DNA from: Roseomonas sp. E05
GTDB taxonomy: Bacteria > Pseudomonadota > Alphaproteobacteria > Acetobacterales > Acetobacteraceae
Assembly: GCF_030063475.1 (NCBI RefSeq)
Contig: NZ_JASIRT010000004.1
Coordinates: forward strand, 124,001-188,000
Length of the DNA stretch: 64,000 bases
Direction of reading: 5' to 3'
Position numbers and translations under genes: made by a program. Below are positions 26,472 to 35,020 of this stretch, in pieces; the stretch's first letter is position 1; each line of letters starts with the position of its first letter. Under the pieces are notes generated by a model, which worked only from the letters and a program-made list of their open reading frames with translations, was not told the origin of the DNA and searched no databases.

Positions 26472-28586
26472 TCAGCGGCGTTTCGGCGTCAGCTCGGCGA
26501 GCTGAAGCAGGACGATGAGCTGCATCATGCCGGTCATCCCCGCCTGCCAAGTGGGATTGCGTGCAAGCAGTTCCTCCAGCTCCGGCACCAGCTGGCGGGC
26601 CGCCAGGTCGATGTCCTCTGGCTGCACGTCGCTGCCGTCGATGACCAGTTCGGCCATGCCCTGGCTGCTGGCCTGCGACACGTCCACCTGTGCGCCGCAG
26701 AGCGCGATCAGGTAGCGGGCCAACCGGTCGAGATTGGTGGCGCGGCGCATCCGCACCTGCAGCTTCAGCGGCACCGGGCCGAGATGGCCGGGGTCCTGGA
26801 TCGTCGCCGGGTCCGCCGGCAGGAGGGAGAAGACGACGTCGGCATGCTCCCGCTGCGGCTGCACGAAGGCCTGGAAATCGGACACCCGCCGCTCGATCGA
26901 GGCCAGCACCTTCTCCTGGCTGTGGCCGCGCTGCAGCACGTCCCGCCGCAGCTTGAAGAAGCGGCGCAGCGCCTCGTCCATGTCGAGATAGACGGCGACG
27001 TCCAGCCGCTCGCGCAGGGCGATCGGGTAGAGCGCGTGCAGGCCCGTCACCATCACCACGTCGCTCGCCTGGATGCGCCGCGGCGGGGTGAACAGGCCGG
27101 TGGCGTGGTCGTAGTGGCGGCAGAGGATCGGCCGCCAGGCGATCAGCGAGAGCGCGTCCCGCGTGAAGGCCTCCAGGTCGTTGGCGCGCGGGTCGAGATG
27201 GGTGAAGGCCTGCCACAGCTTCCCGCGCCGCTCGAACAGGTGGTAGTCGTCGCCCGAGATGCCGGTGACGGCGCCCTCGCCGAACAGCCCGGCCATGGCC
27301 AGCGCCAGGGTGTCCTTGCCGGTGCCGCTGTCGCCGGCGATGCCGATCGCGAGCGGCCGCTGCGACAGGCCGAAGAAGTCGTTCTCCTCCAGCCCGCGGC
27401 GCAGCATGTTCAGCGCCAGCACGATGCCGATGCCGGTCAGCACCGAGAAGGCCAGGGAGGTCAGCCGCAGCGCCCAGGTGACGTCCTCCGGCATCAGCGG
27501 CATCAGCCCTGGCTCCAGGCCCAGCAGGGGAATGCCGGGCATCGGCGTGACGATCAGCTTGTGCACGATGAAGGCGGCGGCGAAGGCCATCACCAGCAGC
27601 GCGCCCCGCTGGCCCGCGCGCATGCGGTAGGCCACCAGGAAGGGCACCAGCCACATGTACCAGCCCACCGCCGAGGGCGTCAGCAGCAGCACGGCGAGAT
27701 AGACGACGCCCAGCACCGTGTAGAGCAGGTTGAAGTTCATCCGGCCGACCTGCCAGGCGCCGTACAGGCCGAGCAGGTAGAAGACGGGCATGATGTAGAG
27801 CTTGTGGCCGGCCCCGGCGGTGATGTCGACGTCGAGGATCGAGATCATGCCGGGATTGGCGATCAGCAGCTTCGGGTTCACCAGCAGCATTTCCTGCACC
27901 GCCGGCGAGAAGAGCAGCGGCAGCCCCACCAGCAGCGCCGAGACGACGGCGGTGCTCAGCAGGAAGCGCGGCAGGATGTCGCGGTGGCGCCGGTGGCTCC
28001 AGAGGAACACCACCAGGAAGGGCAGGATGGCCAGGATGCTGATCTTGGCGCCGATGCCGAGCCCGAGCACCATGCCCGCCCGGCCGGGATGACCCTGCCG
28101 CAGCAGCACCAGCGAGAGCACCATCAGCACCGTCGGCACCACGTCGGTGTCGCCATGCCAGTAGGTGATGAACAGCACCAGAGGCGAGAGCCAGTAGGCG
28201 AGGAGGAGGCGGTCCTCCGATCCCCGCTGCATGGCGCGCAGCGCCAGCAGCAGCCCGTAATCCGCCACCAGCAGGCTGAGGCCGAGGCCGATCTGCGCCA
28301 GGGCGGCACCACTGCCCGCGGCCCAGTCGAGCAGCATGCCGAAGCCCACGAAGGGCGCGTGGAACAGGTACATCACCGGCCCCGCGAAGAAGGCGGGCAG
28401 CTGGCCCGTCCGCTCCAGGTAGCAGGTCCAGGGGTCGAGCGTCGGCGCGGCGAGGCTGCGCGCCATGAAGGGTGTGTACCAGTCGGCCTGCAGCGCCGGC
28501 ACCAGCAGCAGGACGGCCGCGATCCGCAGCGCCAGCCCGAAGTGGAACCAGGGATTGCGGCGGAGATCGGAAGGGATCAACGCCAC
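26472..28586 (-). CDS. GT-C-like membrane glycosyltransferase fused to a uridine-kinase/phosphoribulokinase-like domain
   Basis: The 704-residue protein begins with about 400 residues of hydrophobic helices, with loop motifs LSPLVLFITYWHGDTDVVPT and GMVLGLGIGAKISILAILPF that recall GT-C mannosyltransferases. A P-loop kinase domain follows (about residues 412-600): Walker A AGDSGTGKDT, then GISGDDYHLFERRGK, THLDPRANDLEAFTRDALSL, and RERLDVAVYLDMDEALRRFF, the uridine kinase/PRK order. A C-terminal helical segment of about 100 residues is unassigned. GTG 28584-28586 is the likely start, though TTG 28578-28580 also overlaps the upstream stop. I know of no described protein with this fusion. Confidence 0.78.
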   Translation of the reverse strand: MALIPSDLRRNPWFHFGLALRIAAVLLLVPALQADWYTPFMARSLAAPTLDPWTCYLERTGQLPAFFAGPVMYLFHAPFVGFGMLLDWAAGSGAALAQIGLGLSLLVADYGLLLALRAMQRGSEDRLLLAYWLSPLVLFITYWHGDTDVVPTVLMVLSLVLLRQGHPGRAGMVLGLGIGAKISILAILPFLVVFLWSHRRHRDILPRFLLSTAVVSALLVGLPLLFSPAVQEMLLVNPKLLIANPGMISILDVDITAGAGHKLYIMPVFYLLGLYGAWQVGRMNFNLLYTVLGVVYLAVLLLTPSAVGWYMWLVPFLVAYRMRAGQRGALLVMAFAAAFIVHKLIVTPMPGIPLLGLEPGLMPLMPEDVTWALRLTSLAFSVLTGIGIVLALNMLRRGLEENDFFGLSQRPLAIGIAGDSGTGKDTLALAMAGLFGEGAVTGISGDDYHLFERRGKLWQAFTHLDPRANDLEAFTRDALSLIAWRPILCRHYDHATGLFTPPRRIQASDVVMVTGLHALYPIALRERLDVAVYLDMDEALRRFFKLRRDVLQRGHSQEKVLASIERRVSDFQAFVQPQREHADVVFSLLPADPATIQDPGHLGPVPLKLQVRMRRATNLDRLARYLIALCGAQVDVSQASSQGMAELVIDGSDVQPEDIDLAARQLVPELEELLARNPTWQAGMTGMMQLIVLLQLAELTPKRR

Positions 28587-29167
28587 TGCTCGGGACGCTT
28601 GGTGCAGACGGCTTCGGCGGCGATGCCCTCGCGCGCCAGCTGGGCGCGCAGGGCGGGAATCTCCTCGGGCCCGGTGCGGCCCTGCAGCTCGGGCGAGACG
28701 AGGCAGAGCTTCAACCCGGCCTCGCGCAGCCGCTCCGCGTCGCGCCGGTCGAGCGGGAAGCGGGTGAAGCAGTCCACCCAGACCCAGTCGATCTTGCCGG
28801 CCAGGCTGAGCGCGGTGTCCAGCGACTCGAATTCCGAGACGCGCACGGCGCAGCGCCGCTCGCCGCGCTTCGCGGTGCGCACCAGGAAAGGAAAGGACTG
28901 GTCGAGGAAGAAGAAGTCCTCGATGCCGCGCTCGGCCATCAGTGCCAGCAGCCGATCCTCCAGCCCCTCCTCCTTGACGTTGAGGATCAGCGTGCCGTGG
29001 CGGTAGGCGGCGAGCCATTCCTCGAAGTCCAGCGCATCCGCCACGAAGGGGTCGTGGTGGATGATGAGCTTCGGCCCCTGGCTGCGGATGTCCACCTCGA
29101 CGCCGTATTCGGTCGGCGTCTCGGCCAGCTGTTCCAGCGTGTTGCGGCGATGGGCGATCAGGATCAT
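28577..29167 (-). CDS. Glycerophosphodiester phosphodiesterase-like TIM-barrel protein
   Basis: A 196-residue cytoplasmic protein without a signal peptide. It has the GDPD opening (ILIAHRRNTLEQL), the metal-binding acidic pair (YGVEVDIRS) and the general-acid region (LIIHHDPF), then short barrel strands ending CLVSPELQG and EAVCTKRPEQW. It is about 50 residues shorter than usual GDPDs and lacks the long insertion after the catalytic His, so it may act on a different phosphodiester. Its neighbours (nucleotidyltransferase upstream, kinase fusion downstream with overlapping frames) tie it to the glycan operon rather than to phospholipid turnover. Confidence 0.75.
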   Translation of the reverse strand: MILIAHRRNTLEQLAETPTEYGVEVDIRSQGPKLIIHHDPFVADALDFEEWLAAYRHGTLILNVKEEGLEDRLLALMAERGIEDFFFLDQSFPFLVRTAKRGERRCAVRVSEFESLDTALSLAGKIDWVWVDCFTRFPLDRRDAERLREAGLKLCLVSPELQGRTGPEEIPALRAQLAREGIAAEAVCTKRPEQWR

Positions 29168-29195
29168 CGGTCGTGCTCCGGCTGCGGCGCGGTCG

Positions 29196-30884
29196 TCAGG
29201 TGGCTGACCAGGCCGCGGCGCGCGGCGGGCGCGGCGGCACGGTGGCGGCATAGCGCGCCTCCAGCGCCGCCACGGCCGGCGCCGGCACGCGACGGTCGCG
29301 TTCCAGCCGGTAGGGGTGCTGCGGCCATTTGTGGAAGCAGGACTGCCAGTACTCGAAGGTGCGCAACTCGTCCGGCGTGCCCCAGCCGAGGTAGTGCGCC
29401 ACCTCGAAGAGGCGGCAATCGAGCCCGAGCGCCACGGCGTCGTTGATGCAGGTGTCGATGTAGAACTCGCCGTTCACCCGCGCCGCGCGGCCGATCATCC
29501 GCTCCGCCGCCGCCACGAAGTCGCGCGCGCGGCGGAAGGTGAAGGCGCCGATGACGATCGGGTCGGTGGCGGGATCGGCGAGCGGCTCCTTCACCGCGAC
29601 GCGGCGGATGCGCCCCGAGCCGTCGGCCTCGATCCAGCCATAGGCGGTCGGCTTGCGCTTGGCGGCGGGGTGGCCGCGCACGCCCCAGACCAGCACGTCC
29701 GGCCCCCCCTCCGCCATGAGGCCGGCGAAGGCGTCGGCGTCGAACAGCACGCCGTTGTCGCAGGCGCCGATGGTCAGCGGGCGGTCGAGGTTCAGCCCTT
29801 CCATCCCTTCCAGGCAGGTGCGCGCCTGCCCATCGGTCAGCCGGTCGAGCAGCACGGTCTCGCAGCCCGGCACGCCGGCGGCCAGGGCGGCGGTGACGGC
29901 GTCGAGGAACGGCAGGTCGCGCCGCAGGATGAAGCGGGTGCGCGGCGCGAAGGGCAGGTCGGCGGCGGCCTGCACCGCCATCGGCCGGCCGGAGACGGCG
30001 ATCAGCGGCTTCGGCTCGGTGTAGCCGGCATCGCGGAAGCGCTGCCCGGCGCCGGCCATCGGCACCAGCACGGTGCCCTCCTGGGCGGGCGGCATCGGCG
30101 CATCCACCAGATCGGCGAAGGCGCGCGACCAGCGCCGGTATTCCTCCAGGTCGGCCGGCGTGCCCCACTGCATGAAGTGCTGCAGCGGATAGACCGCGAC
30201 CGGCAGCCCCTCGGCGAAGATCGGCTTGTAGACGAGGCTCGCGTAGTACTCGCCGTTCACCTGGATCTGCTGGCGCAGCGTCTCCTCGCAGTATTTCCGC
30301 ATCAGCGCGGCGGAGGCGAAATAGTAGGTCCCGCTGGAGGCGTACTCCTCCATCGGCCGGTCGGTGAAGGGCTGCTTCTCCTGGATATCCTTGGCCCAAC
30401 CGTTCTCTTCGCGTAAGTAAGCGTAGAAGGTGGAGCCGAGCGAATGCGGATGGAAGCCGCGATAGGCGGGGATGGCGCCCGCGCAGTCGGTCTCCCGCAC
30501 GAAGGCTTTGAAGTCCTGCCAGTCCCAGTAGCAGGTGAAGTCGCAGTAGTTCACCACCACCGGCCGCTCCGGGTCGAGCCCGTCCACCGCCTGCAGCACG
30601 GCATGCACCGGGCCGAGCTTGTGCGGCGCGATGCCGAGGATGCGCCCGGTCGGGCACAGCTCGCGCAGGATTTCCTCCATCCGGTAGGCCGGCTCGGCCA
30701 GGTGGTCGGCGTTGCAGATGAAGGTGACGTCGGTCTCGCCCGGAAAGAGGTCCAGCACATGGGCGATGATCGGCTTGCCATCCACCTCGATGAGCGGCTT
30801 CGGCACGGCATAGCCCGCGCGCCGGAAGCGCTCGCCGAAGCCGGACATCGGGATGACAATCTGCATGGGAGAGGATTCCGTCAC
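29196..30884 (-). CDS. Tandem-domain sugar nucleotidyltransferase
   Basis: The 562-residue protein contains two complete NTP_transferase domains in a row (about residues 7-260 and 270-515). Each has the nucleotide-binding loop and lysine (PMSGFGERFRRAGYAVPKPL; PMAGAGQRFRDAGYTEPKPL), an acidic metal-binding strand (VVNYCDFTCYWD; IGACDNGVLFD), a VNGEYY/VNGEFY segment and a QWGTP/GWGTP closing motif. Both therefore look catalytic. Each would couple a sugar or polyol phosphate to a nucleotide. The start is GTG 30882-30884 (GTGA overlap with the aldolase gene) or ATG 30864-30866. The substrate is unknown. Confidence 0.82.
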   Translation of the reverse strand: MTESSPMQIVIPMSGFGERFRRAGYAVPKPLIEVDGKPIIAHVLDLFPGETDVTFICNADHLAEPAYRMEEILRELCPTGRILGIAPHKLGPVHAVLQAVDGLDPERPVVVNYCDFTCYWDWQDFKAFVRETDCAGAIPAYRGFHPHSLGSTFYAYLREENGWAKDIQEKQPFTDRPMEEYASSGTYYFASAALMRKYCEETLRQQIQVNGEYYASLVYKPIFAEGLPVAVYPLQHFMQWGTPADLEEYRRWSRAFADLVDAPMPPAQEGTVLVPMAGAGQRFRDAGYTEPKPLIAVSGRPMAVQAAADLPFAPRTRFILRRDLPFLDAVTAALAAGVPGCETVLLDRLTDGQARTCLEGMEGLNLDRPLTIGACDNGVLFDADAFAGLMAEGGPDVLVWGVRGHPAAKRKPTAYGWIEADGSGRIRRVAVKEPLADPATDPIVIGAFTFRRARDFVAAAERMIGRAARVNGEFYIDTCINDAVALGLDCRLFEVAHYLGWGTPDELRTFEYWQSCFHKWPQHPYRLERDRRVPAPAVAALEARYAATVPPRPPRAAAWSAT

Positions 30885-31933
30885 TGTTCGGCGGTGTTGA
30901 GCGACTGGCGGTATTTCTCGGCGTCCCAGTCCAGCAGCTCGGCTTCCTGTTCGGCGCTCAGGAAGACCAGCGGCGCCTCCGGGTCAAGCCGTGGCAGCAC
31001 CAGCCCCAGGCAGGCGGCCATCTCCTCGGCGCCGGCGCCGAGATCGGCGCGCAGCAGGGCGCCCGATCCTTCAACCAGCAGGAGCGCGGGCATGTCGGCT
31101 CCCGCCGTGGCGGCTTCCAGCCAGGGCTCGGCCTGGTCCGGCGGCAGCACGGGAAGGGGCGAGGGGCCGAGGAACACCACATGGTCCGGATAGAGCGCGC
31201 CGCGCCCGGCCGTCGCGGCGCTGGCGGGCCCGGTGGCGGCGGCATGCGCCTCGGCCAGCCGCGCGGGGCGGTAGCGCCCGGCCGAGCGGGCTGCGAGCCG
31301 CTCCAGGGTGGGCAGGTCCGGCGGCGGCGTGGCGCGGGCGGGAACGGCCAGCCGGCGTTCGACCTCCGCCAGCAGCGCGTCGGCGGCCTCCGTGCTGCCG
31401 GCACCGATCACCAGTCCGTGATTGCCCAGCACCAGGACGTCGGGCGCCCCCTCCAGCCTCTCCTGCACCGCCCGGGTGAGCGGCAGGCCGGGCTTGGCAT
31501 AGGGCACCCAGGCCCAGCGCAGCCCCGCCAGCCGCTCCGCCAGGAGGTCAGGCCCGTCGCGCCGCACGGCGAAGGCAAGGGTGTTCACCGAATGGACGTG
31601 CACCACCACGGCATGCGGCAGCAGCGCGTGCAGCGTGGTCTCGATCGAGGGGCGCAGCGTGCCGGCCGGGTCGAGCCGCGCCGGCATCGCCGGCTCCGCC
31701 TCGTTCGCCGCCATGCGCCGCCGCAGCTCGGCGAGGTCCAGCCCGACGAAGATCGGCTGGCGCTCCGCCGCGGCGAGCCAGGTGCCGGAGGCCTTCACCC
31801 ACAGCTCCGCCCCGCCCCGCTTGAGCGAGGTGTTGCCACCCGCGCCCTGGATGAGGCTGCGGTCCGCCCCCAGCCGCGCCGAGAGCGCGGCCAGCGCGGC
31901 CAGATCGGGGTCGGTGATGGGCGCGCCGCTCAT
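30881..31933 (-). CDS. Class II aldolase/adducin-family protein
   Basis: A 350-residue protein. The zinc-aldolase core spans about residues 15-215: SLIQGAGGNTSLKRGGAELWV for the phosphate site, LHALLPHAVVVHVHSVNTLA with the HxH metal ligands, and VLGNHGLVIGAGSTEAADAL with the third His. The remaining 135 residues (GRGALYPDHVVFLGPSPLPV.., SLNTAEQ end) resemble the extension of the aldolase part of rhamnulose-type bifunctional enzymes, but there is no dehydrogenase domain. It probably cleaves or condenses a sugar phosphate or keto-sugar feeding the nucleotidyltransferase gene it overlaps. Confidence 0.85.
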   Translation of the reverse strand: MSGAPITDPDLAALAALSARLGADRSLIQGAGGNTSLKRGGAELWVKASGTWLAAAERQPIFVGLDLAELRRRMAANEAEPAMPARLDPAGTLRPSIETTLHALLPHAVVVHVHSVNTLAFAVRRDGPDLLAERLAGLRWAWVPYAKPGLPLTRAVQERLEGAPDVLVLGNHGLVIGAGSTEAADALLAEVERRLAVPARATPPPDLPTLERLAARSAGRYRPARLAEAHAAATGPASAATAGRGALYPDHVVFLGPSPLPVLPPDQAEPWLEAATAGADMPALLLVEGSGALLRADLGAGAEEMAACLGLVLPRLDPEAPLVFLSAEQEAELLDWDAEKYRQSLNTAEQ

Positions 31934-32045
31934 GGCCGCGCGCCGGGAGCCGGGCCGGCCGCGCCGCGGGAAGGGCGCCCGGCATGCGTGGCCGGCTTGG
32001 GCCTCGGTTCCGTCATTGCGGTATTGTCCTGTTGAAAGGCGCGGG

Positions 32046-33308
32046 TCAGGCTCCTTCGCCGCTGACCGTCTCCTTGATGCGGGCATGGATGGAAGGGGCT
32101 GTCACGGAGCCACCGGCTTTAGCCTGTACCTGATCATGCCGCACGAGGATGGCATCACGAAGGCAGCGGCCGCGCTCGCGCCAGTCGAAAGCGTGCTCGG
32201 CTGCCGTGAAGGCCTGCTGCTGCTGCGCATTGAGCGCCGGCATGTCGTCGATCCGCTGCAGGACGCGCTGCAGCAGCCCGTCCAGCTCCGGCTCCAGCAG
32301 CATCTCGGCGCGGACCGAATCGGCAAGTCCGCTGGCGCAGACGGAAAGCGCCGCCACCGGCACGCGGTTGAACACGTATTCCAGCAGCTTCATCTTGAAG
32401 CCGCCGCCGATCGGCTCGGCCAGCACCGCCATGCGCGCCCCGGCGAGATGCGGCGCGGGGTCCTCTACGAAGCCGGTGAAGCGCGCCGCCTTGTAGCGGC
32501 CCTCCAGCGTGCGGCGGAGGTCGTCCGGCATGTCGCCGACCACCTGGATCGCCACGCCGGCGCGGGCCAGCACCGGATCGGCCTTGTCGAGGAAGATGCG
32601 CAGGTTGGCCTGCTTGGCCGACCAGCGGTAGGAGCCGAACAGCACCACCGCGCGCGGCGTCTCCGGCGTGATCCGGCGTTCCGGCACGCGCACGCCGTCA
32701 TAGCCCGGCACCAGCGGCAGCATGGTGACGCCGGGCGCATTGGCGGCGAAGAGGTCGGCATCCGCCTGGGTGATGGTGGTGACGAGGTCGCTCTGCCGCG
32801 CGATCCAGCGCTCGAACCAGCGTGTCTTCAGCCAGTTCTGCGCGAGGTAGAGCCGCTTGCCCGGCGAGGCGCCGGCATCGCGCCACTGCATCCCGGTCAC
32901 GCTCTCCTCATGGTCGTGCGTGACGAAGACGAAGGCCGGCCTGCTGCCCTCGAACAGATGGCGGTGCCGCAGCACCCAGCCCATGCCGTACTGGTCCACC
33001 ACCACGGCCTGCCAGGGGCCCTGCCGCGCCAGCTTCGCCAGCTCGGCGCGATAGGCCGGCGTGTCGTGCCGCGCGGCGACCAGCGGCATCGGGCTGGCGA
33101 GCGCCGGCAGGCGGGCACGCGGCCCGCCGGGCACGGTGTGCCAGGTGATGCCAGGCATGGGCTGCGCCGGCGCCTCGGCGGCGAAGCCGGCGAAGGTGAC
33201 GTCCACGCCGGCGCCGGCCAGCGCGCCGGCGAGCTTGGCGGTGTAGATGCGGTCCCCCGCCGTCCAGGGGAAGGGGAGGGTGCGGGCGAGCCAGAGGCAG
33301 CGGATCAT
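32046..33308 (-). CDS. Glycosyltransferase, family 4-like (GT-B fold)
   Basis: A 420-residue protein with a GT-B plan: an N-terminal acceptor domain opening LWLARTLPFPWTAGDRIYTA and a C-terminal donor domain with VVLFGSYRWSAKQANLRIFL, VVGDMPDDLRRTLEG and the donor-binding EPIGGGFKMKLLEYVFNRVP (the ExxxGG..K..E type). It presumably transfers a hexose from a nucleotide sugar on the cytoplasmic face. ATG 33306-33308 overlaps the GMC oxidoreductase stop (ATGA). The 112 bp between this gene and the aldolase gene is the largest gap in the operon and could hold an internal promoter. Confidence 0.87.
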   Translation of the reverse strand: MIRCLWLARTLPFPWTAGDRIYTAKLAGALAGAGVDVTFAGFAAEAPAQPMPGITWHTVPGGPRARLPALASPMPLVAARHDTPAYRAELAKLARQGPWQAVVVDQYGMGWVLRHRHLFEGSRPAFVFVTHDHEESVTGMQWRDAGASPGKRLYLAQNWLKTRWFERWIARQSDLVTTITQADADLFAANAPGVTMLPLVPGYDGVRVPERRITPETPRAVVLFGSYRWSAKQANLRIFLDKADPVLARAGVAIQVVGDMPDDLRRTLEGRYKAARFTGFVEDPAPHLAGARMAVLAEPIGGGFKMKLLEYVFNRVPVAALSVCASGLADSVRAEMLLEPELDGLLQRVLQRIDDMPALNAQQQQAFTAAEHAFDWRERGRCLRDAILVRHDQVQAKAGGSVTAPSIHARIKETVSGEGA

Positions 33309-35020
33309 TCGGTGAGCTCCGCCAGCCGTCCCGATGCCGGCGCGGCATCCTGCGCCGCGCGCGCCTTCAGGTGGTCCGCCAGCCGCAGCGCCAGGGCGAC
33401 GATGGTCAGCGTCGGGTTGGCATGGCTGCAGGTCGGGAACACCGCGGAGCTGGCGATGTAGAGATTGGGCACGCCATGCACGGCGCAGTCGGCATCCACC
33501 ACGCCCGCGCGCGGCGAGTCCGCCATGCGGGCGGTGCCGATATGGTGGCCGCCCACGGGCGTCGAGGCGCGCACCTCGGCCTCGATGGTGGCGTCGTCGA
33601 AGTCGAGCTGCGCCACGCCGGAGCGGGCGAAGGCGGCGCGCGCCAGCTTCATGCTGCGCACCAGGCTGTCCACATCCGTGGGATGCAGCCGCCAGTCCAC
33701 GCGCAGGCGCGGCAGGCCGAAGGCGTCCGTCTCCCGGCCGAGGGTGACGCGGCTGTCGGCATTCGGCACCTGCTCGGCATTGACGTCGAGCGGGTAGCTG
33801 CCGTCGCGCGCGCGCACCACCACGAAGGGCAGCTTGCGGCTGGCGAAGGTACGCTTGCGCAGCCATTTCTGGCCGAAATTCAGCACGCCCGGCGAATCGC
33901 GCAGCACGTTCCCCACATGCGCGAGCCAGAAGCGTGCGTCGCGCGTCATGCGGCCGCGATTGGCGATCTCGATGGTCGCCAGCTTGCGGCGGTATTCCGG
34001 CAGGATGGCATCCTTCACCAGATACATGGCGGAAAGCACGCCGCTGCCATGCGCGGGATCGGCGATCAGCGGGTAGTGCAGGCGGAAGATGGTGTTGAGC
34101 AGCCCCTCGCGCCGTTGCGCGGCATCGGAGAGGCCGAACTTGCGGCGGACATAGATGCCCTCCGGCGTGGTTTCGAAGTCCAGCGCGACGGGCCGGTCGG
34201 CCGGCAGCAGGCGCAGGCGCCCGAGCGTGTTCTCGGCATGGCACATGTAGTAGCGGCCGAGCGCGCCGCCCTCATTGCCCAGCCCGCCGCGGCGGGAGGT
34301 GTCGGAGGCCATCAGCAGCCGCGGCACTTCGAGGCCGCCGCTGGCCAGCACGTAGCGCCGCGCCCTCACGGTGAAGCCGCGCCCCGGCGCGCTGGCGCCT
34401 TCCAGCGACTCGACCGGGCCGTTCTCCGCCACCAGCCGCACCGCATGGGCGTTCAGCAGCACCCGCGCCTGCGAGGAGGCGGCCAGCCGCGCGAAATTCG
34501 CCTTGCCGAAATCGGTCGGCCGGCTGAAGCGCTCGATGCGGGAGGCGGTCAGGTCGGGATCGCTGAAGCCCGTGATGGTGGGCGGCGCCTCGGGGCCCAG
34601 CGCCTCGGGCACGTCATAGGCATAGGCGCCGGCCTCGAAATACGCCTGCGCGGCCGGATAATAGGCGCTCAGCGCCTCCCAGCCGATCGGCCAGCCGCTC
34701 CCCGGCACCCAGGCGCGGCGCTCCAGGTCGATCGGGTCGAAGGGCACGCAGCGGCCGCCCCAGATCGAGGTGGCGCCGCCCAGCACGCGCCGGCGGTACA
34801 TGTGCGGCGGGGAATGCACGCTGCCTTCCGCAACCTCGCCGTTCAGCCCGTCCTGTGCCGCGGCGCCGAACTTGCGGCCGCCCGCCTCCAGCAACAGCAC
34901 GGAGAGGCCGGAGCCTTCCAGCGCGCAGGCCAGCGAGAGCCCCGCCGCGCCGCCACCGACAATGCAGAGATCCGCCTCCAGCGTGGCGCCGGGGGCGAGG
35001 GAGAGAGCGTCAAGAATCAC
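33305..35020 (-). CDS. GMC-family FAD-dependent oxidoreductase
   Basis: A 571-residue flavoprotein with an N-terminal dinucleotide site (LCIVGGGAAGLSLACALEGS, then LEAGGRKF), the GMC loop GGATSIWGGRCVPFDPIDLE, and a C-terminal substrate domain with catalytic His in GGHHIGTARMADSPRAG and VHGVPNLYIASSAVFPTC. GMC enzymes oxidise alcohols or sugars using FAD. There is no signal peptide, so it acts in the cytoplasm. Placed between an aldo/keto reductase and a glycosyltransferase with overlapping frames, it probably modifies a sugar or polyol precursor of the operon's glycan. Confidence 0.88.
   Translation of the reverse strand: MILDALSLAPGATLEADLCIVGGGAAGLSLACALEGSGLSVLLLEAGGRKFGAAAQDGLNGEVAEGSVHSPPHMYRRRVLGGATSIWGGRCVPFDPIDLERRAWVPGSGWPIGWEALSAYYPAAQAYFEAGAYAYDVPEALGPEAPPTITGFSDPDLTASRIERFSRPTDFGKANFARLAASSQARVLLNAHAVRLVAENGPVESLEGASAPGRGFTVRARRYVLASGGLEVPRLLMASDTSRRGGLGNEGGALGRYYMCHAENTLGRLRLLPADRPVALDFETTPEGIYVRRKFGLSDAAQRREGLLNTIFRLHYPLIADPAHGSGVLSAMYLVKDAILPEYRRKLATIEIANRGRMTRDARFWLAHVGNVLRDSPGVLNFGQKWLRKRTFASRKLPFVVVRARDGSYPLDVNAEQVPNADSRVTLGRETDAFGLPRLRVDWRLHPTDVDSLVRSMKLARAAFARSGVAQLDFDDATIEAEVRASTPVGGHHIGTARMADSPRAGVVDADCAVHGVPNLYIASSAVFPTCSHANPTLTIVALALRLADHLKARAAQDAAPASGRLAELTE

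Noticed and set aside
28587-29018. N-terminal extension of the GT-C/kinase fusion into the GDPD-like gene
   Set aside because: The extra 144 residues are an out-of-frame reading of the GDPD-like protein, Arg/Ala/Gly-rich and without motifs. GTG 28584-28586 fits the coupling pattern of the operon.
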